Shown piece after piece: positions 11,403-22,806 of a stretch of 64,000 bases of DNA. The stretch spans positions 141,007-205,006 of the forward strand of contig JBBMOA010000046.1 of the NCBI GenBank assembly GCA_037954235.1, given 5' to 3'. The translations under genes were made by a program, and so were the position numbers. How positions within the stretch are numbered: the first letter of the stretch is position 1; each line of letters starts with the position of its first letter. The notes below the pieces were generated by a model that worked only from the letters and a program-made list of their open reading frames with translations, made no database searches and was not told the origin of the DNA. This DNA is from Aulostomus chinensis (Eukaryota > Chordata > Actinopteri > Syngnathiformes > Aulostomidae).

Positions 11403-14400
11403 AGAACTCCTGTATTTTGATGAAAACTCACTGAAATCAAGCTGTAACTTCAAGTTTATGCATCTTTCTATGCTTTCAGGTTGAAACTTGACTGAAAACT
11501 CACTTCGAACAAAAGTTATGGCTGTTCTGTGTCGCAGGTCACAAATAGCGTTTTCTCAGCGAGAGAAGGCCAAAATGAACACTTAATGCAGAACTCCTGT
11601 ATTTTGATGAAAACTCACTGAAATCAAGCTGTAACTTCAAGTTTATGCATCTTTCTATGCTTTCAGGTTGAAACTTGACTGAAAACTCACTTTGAACAAA
11701 AGTTATGGCATTTTTGTATCACAGGTCACAAATAGTGTTTTCTCAGCGAGAGAAGGCCAAAATGAACACTTCATACAGAACTCCTGTATTTTGATGAAAA
11801 CTCACTGAAATCAAGCTGTAACTTCAAGTTTATGCATCTTTCTATGCTTTCAGGTTGAAACTTGACTGAAAACTCACTTTGAACAAAAGTTATGGCATTT
11901 TTGTATCACAGGTCACAAATAGTGTTTTCTCAGCGAGAGAAGGCCAAAATGAACACTTCATGCAGAACTCCTGTATTTTGATGAAAACTCACTGAAATCA
12001 AGCTGTAACTTCAAGTTTATGCATCTTTCTATGCTTTCAGGTTGAAACTTGACTGAAAACTCACTTTGAACAAAAGTTATGGCTGTTCTGTGTCGCAGGT
12101 CACAAATAGCGTTTTCTCAGCGAGAGAAGGCCAAAATGAACACTTCATGCAGAACTCCTGTATTTTGATGAAAACTCACTGAAATCAAGCTGTAACTTCA
12201 AGTTTATGCAGCTTTCGATGCTTTCAGGTTGAAACTTGACTGAAAACTCACTTTGAACAAAAGTTATGGCATTTTTGTATCACAGGTCACAAATAGTGTT
12301 TTCTCAGCGAGAGAAGGCCAAAATGAACACTTCATGCAGAACTCCTGTATTTTGATGAAAACTCACTATAATCAAGCTGTAACTTCAAGTTTATGCATCT
12401 TTCTATGCTTTCAGGTTGAAACTTGACTGAAAACTCACTTTGAACAAAAGTTATGGCATTTTTGTATCACAGGTCACAAATAGTGTTTTCTCAGCGAGAT
12501 AAGGCCAAAATGAACACTTCATGCAGAACTCCTGTATTTTGATGAAAACTCACTGAAATCAAGCTGTAACTTCAAGTTTATGCATCTTTCTATGCTTTCA
12601 GGTTGAAACTTGACTGAAAACTCACTTTGAACAAAAGTTATGGCATTTTTGTATCACAGGTCACAAATAGTGTTTTCTCAGCGAGAGAAGGCCAAAATGA
12701 ACACTTCATGCAGAACTCCTGTATTTTGATGAAAACTCACTGAAATCAAGCTGTAACTTCAAGTTTATGCATCTTTCTATGCTTTCAGGTTGAAACTTGA
12801 CTGAAAACTCACTTTGAACAAAAGTTATGGCATTTTTGTATCACAGGTCACAAATAGCGTTTTCTCAGCGAGAGAAGGCCAAAATGAACACTTCATGCAG
12901 AACTCCTGTATTTTGATGAAAACCCACTGAAATCAAGCTGTAACTTCAAGTTTATGCATCTTTCTATGCTTTCAGGTGGAAACTTGACTGAAAACTCACT
13001 TTGAACAAAAGTTATGGCTGTTCTGTGTCGCAGGTCACAAATAGTGTTTTCTCAGCGAGAGAAGGCCAAAATGAACACTTCATGCAGAACTCCTGTATTT
13101 CGATGAAAACTCACTGAAATCAAGCTGTTACTTCAAGTTTATGCATCTTTCTATGCTTTCAGGTTGAAACTTGACTGAAAACTCACTTTGAAAAAAAGTT
13201 ATGGCATTTTTGTATCACAGGTCACAAATAGTGTTTTCTCAGCGAGAGAAGGCCAAAATGAACACTTCATGCAGAACTCCTGTATTTTGATGAAAACTCA
13301 CTGAAATCAAGCTGTAACTTCAAGTTTATGCATCTTTCTATGCTTTCAGGTTGAAACTTGACTGAAAACTCACTTTGAACAAAAGTTATGGCATTTTTGT
13401 ATCACAGGTCACAAATAGTGTTTTCTCAGCGAGAGTACGCCAAAATGAACACTTCATGCAGAACTCCTGTATTTTGATGAAAACTCACTGAAATCAAGCT
13501 GTAACTTCAAGTTTATGCATCTTTCTATGCTTTCAGGTTGAAACTTGACTGAAAACTCACTTTGAACAAAAGTTATGGCATTTTTGTATCACTGGTCACA
13601 AATAGCGTTTTCTCAGCGAGAGAAGGCCAAAATGAACACTTCATGCAGAACTCCTGTATTTTGAAGAAAACTCACTGAAATCAAGCTGTAACTTCAAGTT
13701 TATGCATCTTTCTATGCTTTCAGGTTGAAACTTGACTGAAAACTCACTTTGAACAAAAGTTATTGCATTTTTGTATCACAGGTCACAAATAGTGTTTTCT
13801 CAGCGAGAGAAGGCCAAAATGAACACTTCATGCAGAACTCCTGTATTTTGATGAAAACTCACTGAAATCAAGCTGTAATTTCAAGTTTATGCATCTTTCT
13901 ATGCTTTCAGGTTGAAACTTGACTGAAAACTCACTTTTAAAAAAAGTTATGGCATTTTTCTATCACAGGTCACAAATAGTGTTTTCTCAGCGAGAGAAGG
14001 CCAAAATGAACACTTCATGCAGAACTCCTGTATTTTGAAGAAAACTCACTGAAATCAAGCTGTAACTTCAAGTTTATGCATCTTTCTATGCTTTCAGGTT
14101 GAAACTTGACTGAAAACTCACTTTGAACCAAAGTTTTGGCATTTTTGTATCACAGGTCACAAATAGTGTTTTCTCAGCGAGAGAAGGCCAAAATGAACAC
14201 TTCATGCAGAAATCCTGTATTTTGATGAAAACTCACTGAAATCAAGCTGTAACTTCAAGTTTATGCATCTTTCTATGCTTTCAGGTTGAAACTTGACTGA
14301 AAACTCACTTTGAACAAAAGTTATGGCATTTTTGTATCACAGGTCACAAATAGTGTTTTCTCAGCGAGAGAAGGCCAAAATGAACACTTCATGCAGAACT

Positions 14401-14955
14401 CCTGTATTTTGATGAAAACTCACTGAAATCAAGCTGTAACTTCAAGTTTATGCATCTTTCTATGCTTTCAGGTTGAAACTTGACTGAAAACTCACTTTTA
14501 ACAAAAGTTATGGCATTTTTGTATCACAGGTCACAAATAGTGTTTTCTCAGCGAGAGTAGGCCAAAATGAACACTTCATGCAGAACTCCTGTATTTTGAT
14601 GAAAACTCACTGAAATCAAGCTGTAACTTCAAGTTTATGCATCTTTCTATGCTTTCAGGTTGAAACTTGACTGAAAACTCACTTTGAACAAAAGTTATGG
14701 CATTTTTGTATCACAGGTCACAAATAGCGTTTTCTCAGCGAGAGAAGGCCAAAATGAACACTTCATGCAGAACTCCTGTATTTTGAAGAAAACTCACTGA
14801 AATCAAGCTGTAACTTCAAGTTTATGCATCTTTCTATGCTTTCAGGTTGAAACTTGACTGAAAACTCACTTTGAACAAAAGTTATTGCATTTTTGTATCA
14901 CAGGTCACAAATAGTGTTTTCTCAGCGAGAGAAGGCCAAAATGAACACTTCATGC

Positions 14956-16638
14956 AGAACTCCTGTATTTTGATGAAAACTCACTGAAATCAAGCTGTAA
15001 CTTCAAGTTTATGCATCTTTCTATGCTTTCAGGTTGAAACTTGACTGAAAACTCACTTTGAACAAAAGTTATGGCTGTTCTGTGTCGCAGGTCACAAATA
15101 GCGTTTTCTCAGCGAGAGAAGGCCAAAAGTAACACTTCATGCAGAACTCCTGTATTTTGATGAAAACTCACTGAAATCAAGCTGTAACTTCAAGTTTATG
15201 CATCTTTCTATGCTTTCAGGTTGAAACTTGACTGAAAACTCACTTTGAACAAAAGTTATGGCATTTTTGTATCACAGGTCACAAATAGTGTTTTCTCAGC
15301 GAGAGTAGGCCAAAATGAACACTTCATGCAGAACTCCTGTATTTTGATGAAAACTCACTGAAATCAAGCTGTAACTTCAAGTTTATGCATCTTTCTATGC
15401 TTTCAGGTTGAAACTTGACTGAAAACTCACTTTGAACAAAAGTTATGGCATTTTTGTATCACAGGTCACAAATAGTGTTTTCTCAGCGAGAGAAGGCCAA
15501 GATGAACACTTCATGCAGAACTCCTGTATTTTGAAGAAAACTCACTGAAATCAAGCTGTAACTTCAAATTTATGCATCTTTCTATGCTTTCAGGTTGAAA
15601 CTTGACTGAAAACTCACTTTTAAAAAAAGTTATGGCATTTTTGTATCACAGGTCACAAATAGTGTTTTCTCAGCGAGAGAAGGCCAAAATGAACACTTCA
15701 TGCAGAACTCCTGTATTTTGATGAAAACTCACTGAAATCAAGCTGTAACTTCAAGTTTATGCATCTTTCTATGCTTTCAGGTTGAAACTTGACTGAAAAC
15801 TCACTTTTAACAAAAGTTATGGCATTTTTGTATCACAGGTCACAAATAGTGTTTTCTCAGCGAGAGAAGGCCAAAATGAACACTTCATGCAGAACTCCTG
15901 TATTTTGATGAAAACTCACTGAAATCAAGCTGTAACTTCAAGTTTATGCATCTTTCTATGCTTTCAGGTTGAAACTTGACTGAAAACTCACTTTTAACAA
16001 AAGTTATGGCATTTTTGTATCACAGGTCACAAATAGTGTTTTCTCAGCGAGAGTAGGCCAAAATGAACACCTCATGCAGAACTCCTGTATTTTGATGAAA
16101 ACTCACTGAAATCAAGCTGTAACTTCAAGTTTATGCATCTTTCTATGCTTTCAGGTTGAAACTTGACTGAAAACTCACTTTGAACAAAAGTTATGGCATT
16201 TTTGTATCACAGGTCACAAATAGCGTTTTCTCAGCGAGAGAAGGCCAAAATGAACACTTCATGCAGAACTCCTGTATTTTGAAGAAAACTCACTGAAATC
16301 AAGCTGTAACTTCAAGTTTATGCATCTTTCTATGCTTTCAGGTTGAAACTTGACTGAAAACTCACTTTGAACAAAAGTTATTGCATTTTTGTATCACAGG
16401 TCACAAATAGTGTTTTCTCAGCGAGAGAAGGCCAAAATGAACACTTCATGCAGAACTCCTGTATTTTGATGAAAACTCACTGAAATCAAGCTGTAACTTC
16501 AAGTTTATGCATCTTTCTATGCTTTCAGGTTGAAACTTGACTGAAAACTCACTTTGAACAAAAGTTATGGCTGTTCTGTGTCGCAGGTCACAAATAGCGT
16601 TTTCTCAGCGAGAGAAGGCCAAAATGAACACTTCATGC
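14956..16638 (+). repeat. 9-monomer block, copy 1 (17-monomer offset)
   Basis: The marker order is: TGTTCTGTGTCG with C at p147; GAGAGTAGG; CCAAGATG; TTGAAGAAAA with CAAATTTATG and TTTTAAAAAAAG; TTTTAACAAAAG; TTTTAACAAAAG with GAGAGTAGG and ACACCTCATG; C at p147; TTGAAGAAAA with AAGTTATTGC; and again TGTTCTGTGTCG. The same order returns at 18135. CCAAGATG lies at about 15497 and 18677, which is 17 monomers plus one inserted base. This copy also has a local AAAAGTAACAC rearrangement at about 15125. Confidence 0.88.
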
Positions 16639-17012
16639 AGAACTCCTGTATTTTGATGAAAACTCACTGAAATCAAGCTGTAACTTCAAGTTTATGCATC
16701 TTTCTATGCTTTCAGGTTGAAATGTGACTGAAAACTCACTTTGAACAAAAGTTATGGCATTTTTGTATCACAGGTCACAAATAGCGTTTTCTCAGCGAGA
16801 GAAGGCCAAAATGAACACTTCATGCAGATCTCCTGTATTTTGATGAAAACTCACTGAAATCAAGCTGTAACTTCAAGTTTATGCATCTTTCTATGCTTTC
16901 AGGTTGAAACTTGACTGAAAACTCACTTTGAACAAAAGTTATGGCATTTTTGTATCACAGGTCACAAATAGTGTTTTCTCAGCGAGAGAAGGCCAAAATG
17001 AACACTTCATGC

Positions 17013-17573
17013 AGAACTCCTGTATTTTGATGAAAACTCACTGAAATCAAGCTGTAACTTCAAGTTTATGCATCTTTCTATGCTTTCAGGTTGAAACTTG
17101 ACTGAAAACTCACTTTGAACAAAAGTTATGGCATTTTTGTATCACAGGTCACAAATAGTGTTTTCTCAGCGAGAGAAGGCCAAAATGAACACTTCATGCA
17201 GAACTCCTGTATTTTGATGAAAACTCACTGAAATCAAGCTGTAACTTCAAGTTTATGCATCTTTCTATGCTTTCAGGTTGAAACTTGACTGAAAACTCAC
17301 TTTGAACAAAAGTTATGGCATTTTTGTATCACAGGTCACAAATAGCGTTTTCTCAGCGAGAGAAGGCCAAAATGAACACTTCATGCAGAACTCCTGTATT
17401 TTGATGAAAACCCACTGAAATCAAGCTGTAACTTCAAGTTTATGCATCTTTCTATGCTTTCAGGTTGAAACTTAACTGAAAACTCACTTTGAACAAAAGT
17501 TATGGCATTTTTGTATCACAGGTCACAAATAGTGTTTTCTCAGCGAGAGAAGGCCAAAATGAACACTTCATGC
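17013..17573 (+). repeat. Trimer higher-order unit, copy 1
   Basis: Three monomers (consensus-like; C at p147; AAAACCCACT with CTTAACTG) form a 561-bp unit that is repeated directly at 17574. The paired rare variants AAAACCCACT and CTTAACTG, exactly 561 bp from the next pair, show that the trimer was duplicated as a unit. Confidence 0.88.
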
Positions 17574-18134
17574 AGAACTCCTGTATTTTGATGAAAACTC
17601 ACTGAAATCAAGCTGTAACTTCAAGTTTATGCATCTTTCTATGCTTTCAGGTTGAAACTTGACTGAAAACTCACTTTGAACAAAAGTTATGGCATTTTTG
17701 TATCACAGGTCACAAATAGTGTTTTCTCAGCGAGAGAAGGCCAAAATGAACACTTCATGCAGAACTCCTGTATTTTGATGAAAACTCACTGAAATCAAGC
17801 TGTAACTTCAAGTTTATGCATCTTTCTATGCTTTCAGGTTGAAACTTGACTGAAAACTCACTTTGAACAAAAGTTATGGCATTTTTGTATCACAGGTCAC
17901 AAATAGCGTTTTCTCAGCGAGAGAAGGCCAAAATGAACACTTCATGCAGAACTCCTGTATTTTGATGAAAACCCACTGAAATCAAGCTGTAACTTCAAGT
18001 TTATGCATCTTTCTATGCTTTCAGGTTGAAACTTAACTGAAAACTCACTTTGAACAAAAGTTATGGCATTTTTGTATCACAGGTCACAAATAGTGTTTTC
18101 TCAGCGAGAGAAGGCCAAAATGAACACTTCATGC
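17574..18134 (+). repeat. Trimer higher-order unit, copy 2
   Basis: This is the second copy of the 561-bp trimer. AAAACCCACT (CCC at 17972) and CTTAACTG (at 18032) lie exactly 561 bp after their counterparts (17411 and 17471). I saw no difference between the copies. This is the smallest clear multi-monomer unit in the window. Confidence 0.88.
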
Positions 18135-18321
18135 AGAACTCCTGTATTTTGATGAAAACTCACTGAAATCAAGGTGTAACTTCAAGTTTATGCATCTTTC
18201 TATGCTTTCAGGTTGAAACTTGACTGAAAACTCACTTTGAACAAAAGTTATGGCTGTTCTGTGTCGCAGGTCACAAATAGCGTTTTCTCAGCGAGAGAAG
18301 GCCAAAATGAACACTTCATGC

Positions 18322-18509
18322 AGAACTCCTGTATTTTGATGAAAACTCACTGAAATCAAGCTGTAACTTCAAGTTTATGCATCTTTCTATGCTTTCCAGG
18401 TTGAAACTTGACTGAAAACTCACTTTGAACAAAAGTTATGGCATTTTTGTATCACAGGTCACAAATAGTGTTTTCTCAGCGAGAGTAGGCCAAAATGAAC
18501 ACTTCATGC
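18322..18509 (+). repeat. 188-bp monomer (1-bp insertion)
   Basis: CTTTCAGG reads CTTTCCAGG near 18396. The sister monomer at 15143 lacks the insertion, so it arose after the 17-monomer duplication or was lost from the sister. Confidence 0.9.
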
Positions 18510-18883
18510 AGAACTCCTGTATTTTGATGAAAACTCACTGAAATCAAGCTGTAACTTCAAGTTTATGCATCTTTCTATGCTTTCAGGTTGAAACTTGACT
18601 GAAAACTCACTTTGAACAAAAGTTATGGCATTTTTGTATCACAGGTCACAAATAGTGTTTTCTCAGCGAGAGAAGGCCAAGATGAACACTTCATGCAGAA
18701 CTCCTGTATTTTGAAGAAAACTCACTGAAATCAAGCTGTAACTTCAAATTTATGCATCTTTCTATGCTTTCAGGTTGAAACTTGACTGAAAACTCACTTT
18801 TAAAAAAAGTTATGGCATTTTTGTATCACAGGTCACAAATAGTGTTTTCTCAGCGAGAGAAGGCCAAAATGAACACTTCATGC

Positions 18884-19069
18884 AGAACTCCTGTATTTTG
18901 ATGAAAACTCACTGAAATCAAGCTGTAACTTCAAGTTTATGCATCTTTCTATGCTTTCAGGTTGAAACTTGACTGAAAACTCACTTTGAACAAAAGTTAT
19001 GGCATTTTTGTATCACAGGTCACAAATAGTGTTTCTCAGCGAGAGAAGGCCAAAATGAACACTTCATGC
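18884..19069 (+). repeat. 186-bp monomer (1-bp deletion)
   Basis: AGTGTTTTCTC reads AGTGTTTCTC near 19031. Confidence 0.9.
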
Positions 19070-20191
19070 AGAACTCCTGTATTTTGATGAAAACTCACTG
19101 AAATCAAGCTGTAACTTCAAGTTTATGTATCTTTCTATGCTTTCAGGTTGAAACTTGACTGAAAACTCACTTTTAACAAAAGTTATGGCATTTTTGTATC
19201 ACAGGTCACAAATAGTGTTTTCTCAGCGAGAGTAGGCCAAAATGAACACCTCATGCAGAACTCCTGTATTTTGATGAAAACTCACTGAAATCAAGCTGTA
19301 ACTTCAAGTTTATGCATCTTTCTATGCTTTCAGGTTGAAACTTGACTGAAAACTCACTTTGAACAAAAGTTATGGCATTTTTGTATCACAGGTCACAAAT
19401 AGCGTTTTCTCAGCGAGAGAAGGCCAAAATGAACACTTCATGCAGAACTCCTGTATTTTGAAGAAAACTCACTGAAATCAAGCTGTAACTTCAAGTTTAT
19501 GCATCTTTCTATGCTTTCAGGTTGAAACTTGACTGAAAACTCACTTTGAACAAAAGTTATTGCATTTTTGTATCACAGGTCACAAATAGTGTTTTCTCAG
19601 CGAGAGAAGGCCAAAATGAACACTTCATGCAGAACTCCTGTATTTTGATGAAAACTCACTGAAATCAAGCTGTAACTTCAAGTTTATGCATCTTTCTATG
19701 CTTTCAGGTTGAAACTTGACTGAAAACTCACTTTGAACAAAAGTTATGGCTGTTCTGTGTCGCAGGTCACAAATAGCGTTTTCTCAGCGAGAGAAGGCCA
19801 AAATGAACACTTCATGCAGAACTCCTGTATTTTGATGAAAACTCACTGAAATCAAGCTGTAACTCCAAGTTTATGCATCTTTCTATGCTTTCAGGTTGAA
19901 ACTTGACTGAAAACTCACTTTGAACAAAAGTTATGGCATTTTTGTATCACAGGTCACAAATAGTGTTTTCTCAGCGAGAGTAGGCCAAAATGAACACTTC
20001 ATGCAGAACTCCTGTATTTTGATGAAAACTCACTGAAATCAAGCTGTAACTTCAAGTTTATGCATCTTTCTATGCTTTCAGGTTGAAACTTGACTGAAAA
20101 CTCACTTTGAACAAAAGTTATGGCATTTTTGTATCACAGGTCACAAATAGTGTTTTCTCAGCGAGAGAAGGCCAAAATGAACACTTCATGC

Positions 20192-20377
20192 AGAACTCCT
20201 GTATTTTGATGAAAACTCACTGAAATCAAGCTGTAACTTCAAGTTTATGCATCTTTCTATGCTTTCAGGTTGAAACTTGACTGAAAACTCACTTTGAACA
20301 AAAGTTATGGCATTTTGTATCACAGGTCACAAATAGCGTTTTCTCAGCGAGAGAAGGCCAAAATGAACACTTCATGC
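20192..20377 (+). repeat. 186-bp monomer (1-bp deletion)
   Basis: The five-T run of GGCATTTTTGTATC is four T near 20311. Confidence 0.9.
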
Positions 20378-20564
20378 AGAACTCCTGTATTTTGAAGAAA
20401 ACTCACTGAAATCAAGCTGTAACTTCAAGTTTATGCATCTTTCTATGCTTTCAGGTTGAAACTTGACTGAAAACTCACTTTGAACAAAAGTTTTGGCATT
20501 TTTGTATCACAGGTCACAAATAGTGTTTTCTCAGCGAGAGAATGCCAAAATGAACACTTCATGC

Positions 20565-20750
20565 AGAAATCCTGTATTTGATGAAAACTCACTGAAATCA
20601 AGCTGTAACTTCAAGTTTATGCATCTTTCTATGCTTTCAGGTTGAAACTTGACTGAAAACTCACTTTGAACAAAAGTTATGGCATTTTTGTATCACAAGT
20701 CACAAATAGTGTTTTCTCAGCGAGAGAAGGCCAAAATGAACACTTCATGC
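20565..20750 (+). repeat. 186-bp monomer (1-bp deletion)
   Basis: TATTTTGATG reads TATTTGATG. The monomer also starts AGAAATCC, a variant shared with the monomer at 14208, which suggests an old block relationship. Confidence 0.9.
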
Positions 20751-22620
20751 AGAACTCCTGTATTTTGATGAAAACTCACTGAAATCAAGCTGTAACTTCA
20801 AGTTTATGCATCTTTCTATGCTTTCAGGTTGAAACTTGACTGAAAACTCACTTTGAACAAAAGTTATGGCATTTTTGTATCACAGGTCACAAATAGTGTT
20901 TTCTCAGCGAGAGAAGGCCAAAATGAACACTTCATGCAGAACTCCTGTATTTTGATGAAAACTCACTGAAATCAAGCTGTAACTTCAAGTTTATGCATCT
21001 TTCTATGCTTTCAGGTTGAAACTTGACTGAAAACTCACTTTGAACAAAAGTTATGGCATTTTTGTATCACAGGTCACAAATAGCGTTTTCTCAGCGAGAG
21101 AAGGCCAAAATGAACACTTCATGCAGAACTCCTGTATTTTGATGAAAACCCACTGAAATCAAGCTGTAACTTCAAGTTTATGCATCTTTCTATGCTTTCA
21201 GGTTGAAACTTGACTGAAAACTCACTTTGAACAAAAGTTATGGCATTTTTGTATCACAGGTCACAAATAGTGTTTTCTCAGCGAGAGAAGGCCAAAATGA
21301 ACACTTCATGCAGAACTCCTGTATTTTGATGAAAACTCACTGAAATCAAGCTGTAACTTCAAGTTTATGCATCTTTCTATGCTTTCAGGTTGAAACTTGA
21401 CTGAAAACTCACTTTTAAAAAAAGTTATGGCATTTTTGTATCACAGGTCACAAATAGTGTTTTCTCAGCGAGAGAAGGCCAAAATGAACACTTCATGCAG
21501 AACTCCTGTATTTTGATGAAAACTCACTGAAATCAAGCTGTAACTTCAAGTTTATGCATCTTTCTATGCTTTCAGGTTGAAACTTGACTGAAAACTCACT
21601 TTGAACAAAAGTTATGGCATTTTTGTATCACAGGTCACAAATAGTGTTTTCTCAGCGAGAGAAGGCCAAAATGAACACTTCATGCAGAACTCCTGTATTT
21701 TGATGAAAACTCACTGAAATCAAGCTGTAACTTCAAGTTGATGCATCTTTCTATGCTTTCAGGTTGAAACTTGACTGAAAACTCACTTTGAACAAAAGTT
21801 ATGGCATTTTTGTATCACAGGTCACAAATAGCGTTTTCTCAGCGAGAGTAGGCCAAAATCAACACTTCATGCAGAACTCCTGTATTTTGATGAAAACTCA
21901 CTGAAATCAAGCTGTAACTTCAAGTTTATGCATCTTTCTATGCTTTCAGGTTGAAACTTGACTGAAAACTCACTTTGAACAAAAGTTATGGCATTTTTGT
22001 ATCACAGGTCACAAATAGTGTTTTCTCAGCGAGAGAAGGCCAAAATGAACACTTCATGCAGAACTCCTGTATTTTGATGAAAACTCACTGAAATCAAGCT
22101 GTAACTTCAAGTTTATGCATCTTTCTATGCTTTCAGGTTGAAACTTGACTGAAAACTCACTTTGAACAAAAGTTATGGCTGTTCTGTGTCGCAGGTCACA
22201 AATAGTGTTTTCTCAGCGAGAGAAGGCCAAAATGAACACTTCATGCAGAACTCCTGTATTTTGATGAAAACTCACTGAAATCAAGCTGTAACTTCATGTT
22301 TATGCATCTTTCTATGCATTCAGGTTGAAACTTGACTGAAAACTCACTTTGAACAAAAGTTATGGCTGTTCTGTGTCGCAGGTCACAAATAGCGTTTTCT
22401 CAGCGAGAGAAGGCCAATATGAACACTTCATGCAGAACTCCTGTATTTTGATGAAAACTCACTGAAATCAAGCTGTAACTTCAAGTTTATGCATCTTTCT
22501 ATGCTTTCAGGTTGAAACTTGACTGAAAACTCACTTTTAAAAAAAGTTATGGCATTTTTGTATCACAGGTCACAAATAGTGTTTTCTCAGCGAGAGAAGG
22601 CCAAAATGAACACTTCATGC

Positions 22621-22806
22621 AGAACTCCTGTATTTTGATGAAAACTCACTGAAATCAAGCTGTAACTTCAAGTTTATGCATCTTTCTATGCTTTCAGGTT
22701 GAAACTTGACTGAAAACTCACTTTTAAAAAAGTTATGGCATTTTTGTATCACAGGTCACAAATAGTGTTTTCTCAGCGAGAGAAGGCCAAAATGAACACT
22801 TCATGC
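22621..22806 (+). repeat. 186-bp monomer (1-bp deletion)
   Basis: The A-run of the TTTTAAAAAAAG class is one A shorter (TTTTAAAAAAG). Confidence 0.9.

Larger units (their letters stand above)
1..11963 (+). repeat. Array domain 1: CpG-rich monomers and 7/11/15/19-monomer spacing
   Basis: This stretch holds monomers 1-64. Its markers include A at p91 (GACAGAAAAC), the CpG-rich CGTTCTGTGTCG form at p121-132, GAGCAAAAG, CCTATATTTT, TTATTCATC, AACTCTCTG, AAGGTCAAAA and CTTAATGCAG. GAGCAAAAG starts at 853, 4407, 7211, 9263 and 10572. After correcting for known indels, these spacings are 19, 15, 11 and 7 monomers. The same ordered neighbours (CCTATATT, then TTATTCAT) follow it each time, so the segments are duplicated blocks. 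The right border is approximate; monomers from about 11.6 to 13.4 kb carry few markers of either domain. Confidence 0.8.
18135..19817 (+). repeat. 9-monomer block, copy 2 (17-monomer offset)
   Basis: This repeats the marker order of the block at 14956. Differences include a 1-bp insertion (CTTTCCAGG) near 18396, a 1-bp deletion (GTGTTTCTC) near 19031, GAACAAAAG instead of TTTTAACAAAAG in the fifth monomer, and ATGTATC in the sixth. It is more diverged than the 23-monomer pair, hence probably an older duplication. Confidence 0.88.

Noticed and set aside
12151..12337. Link between GCAGCTTTCGATG here and in the 23-monomer blocks (28976 and 33277) as a large-scale duplication
   Set aside because: The neighbouring monomers do not match in order, and this copy lacks A at p91 and the CAGATC variant, so a shared block cannot be supported; conversion of a short tract is as likely.
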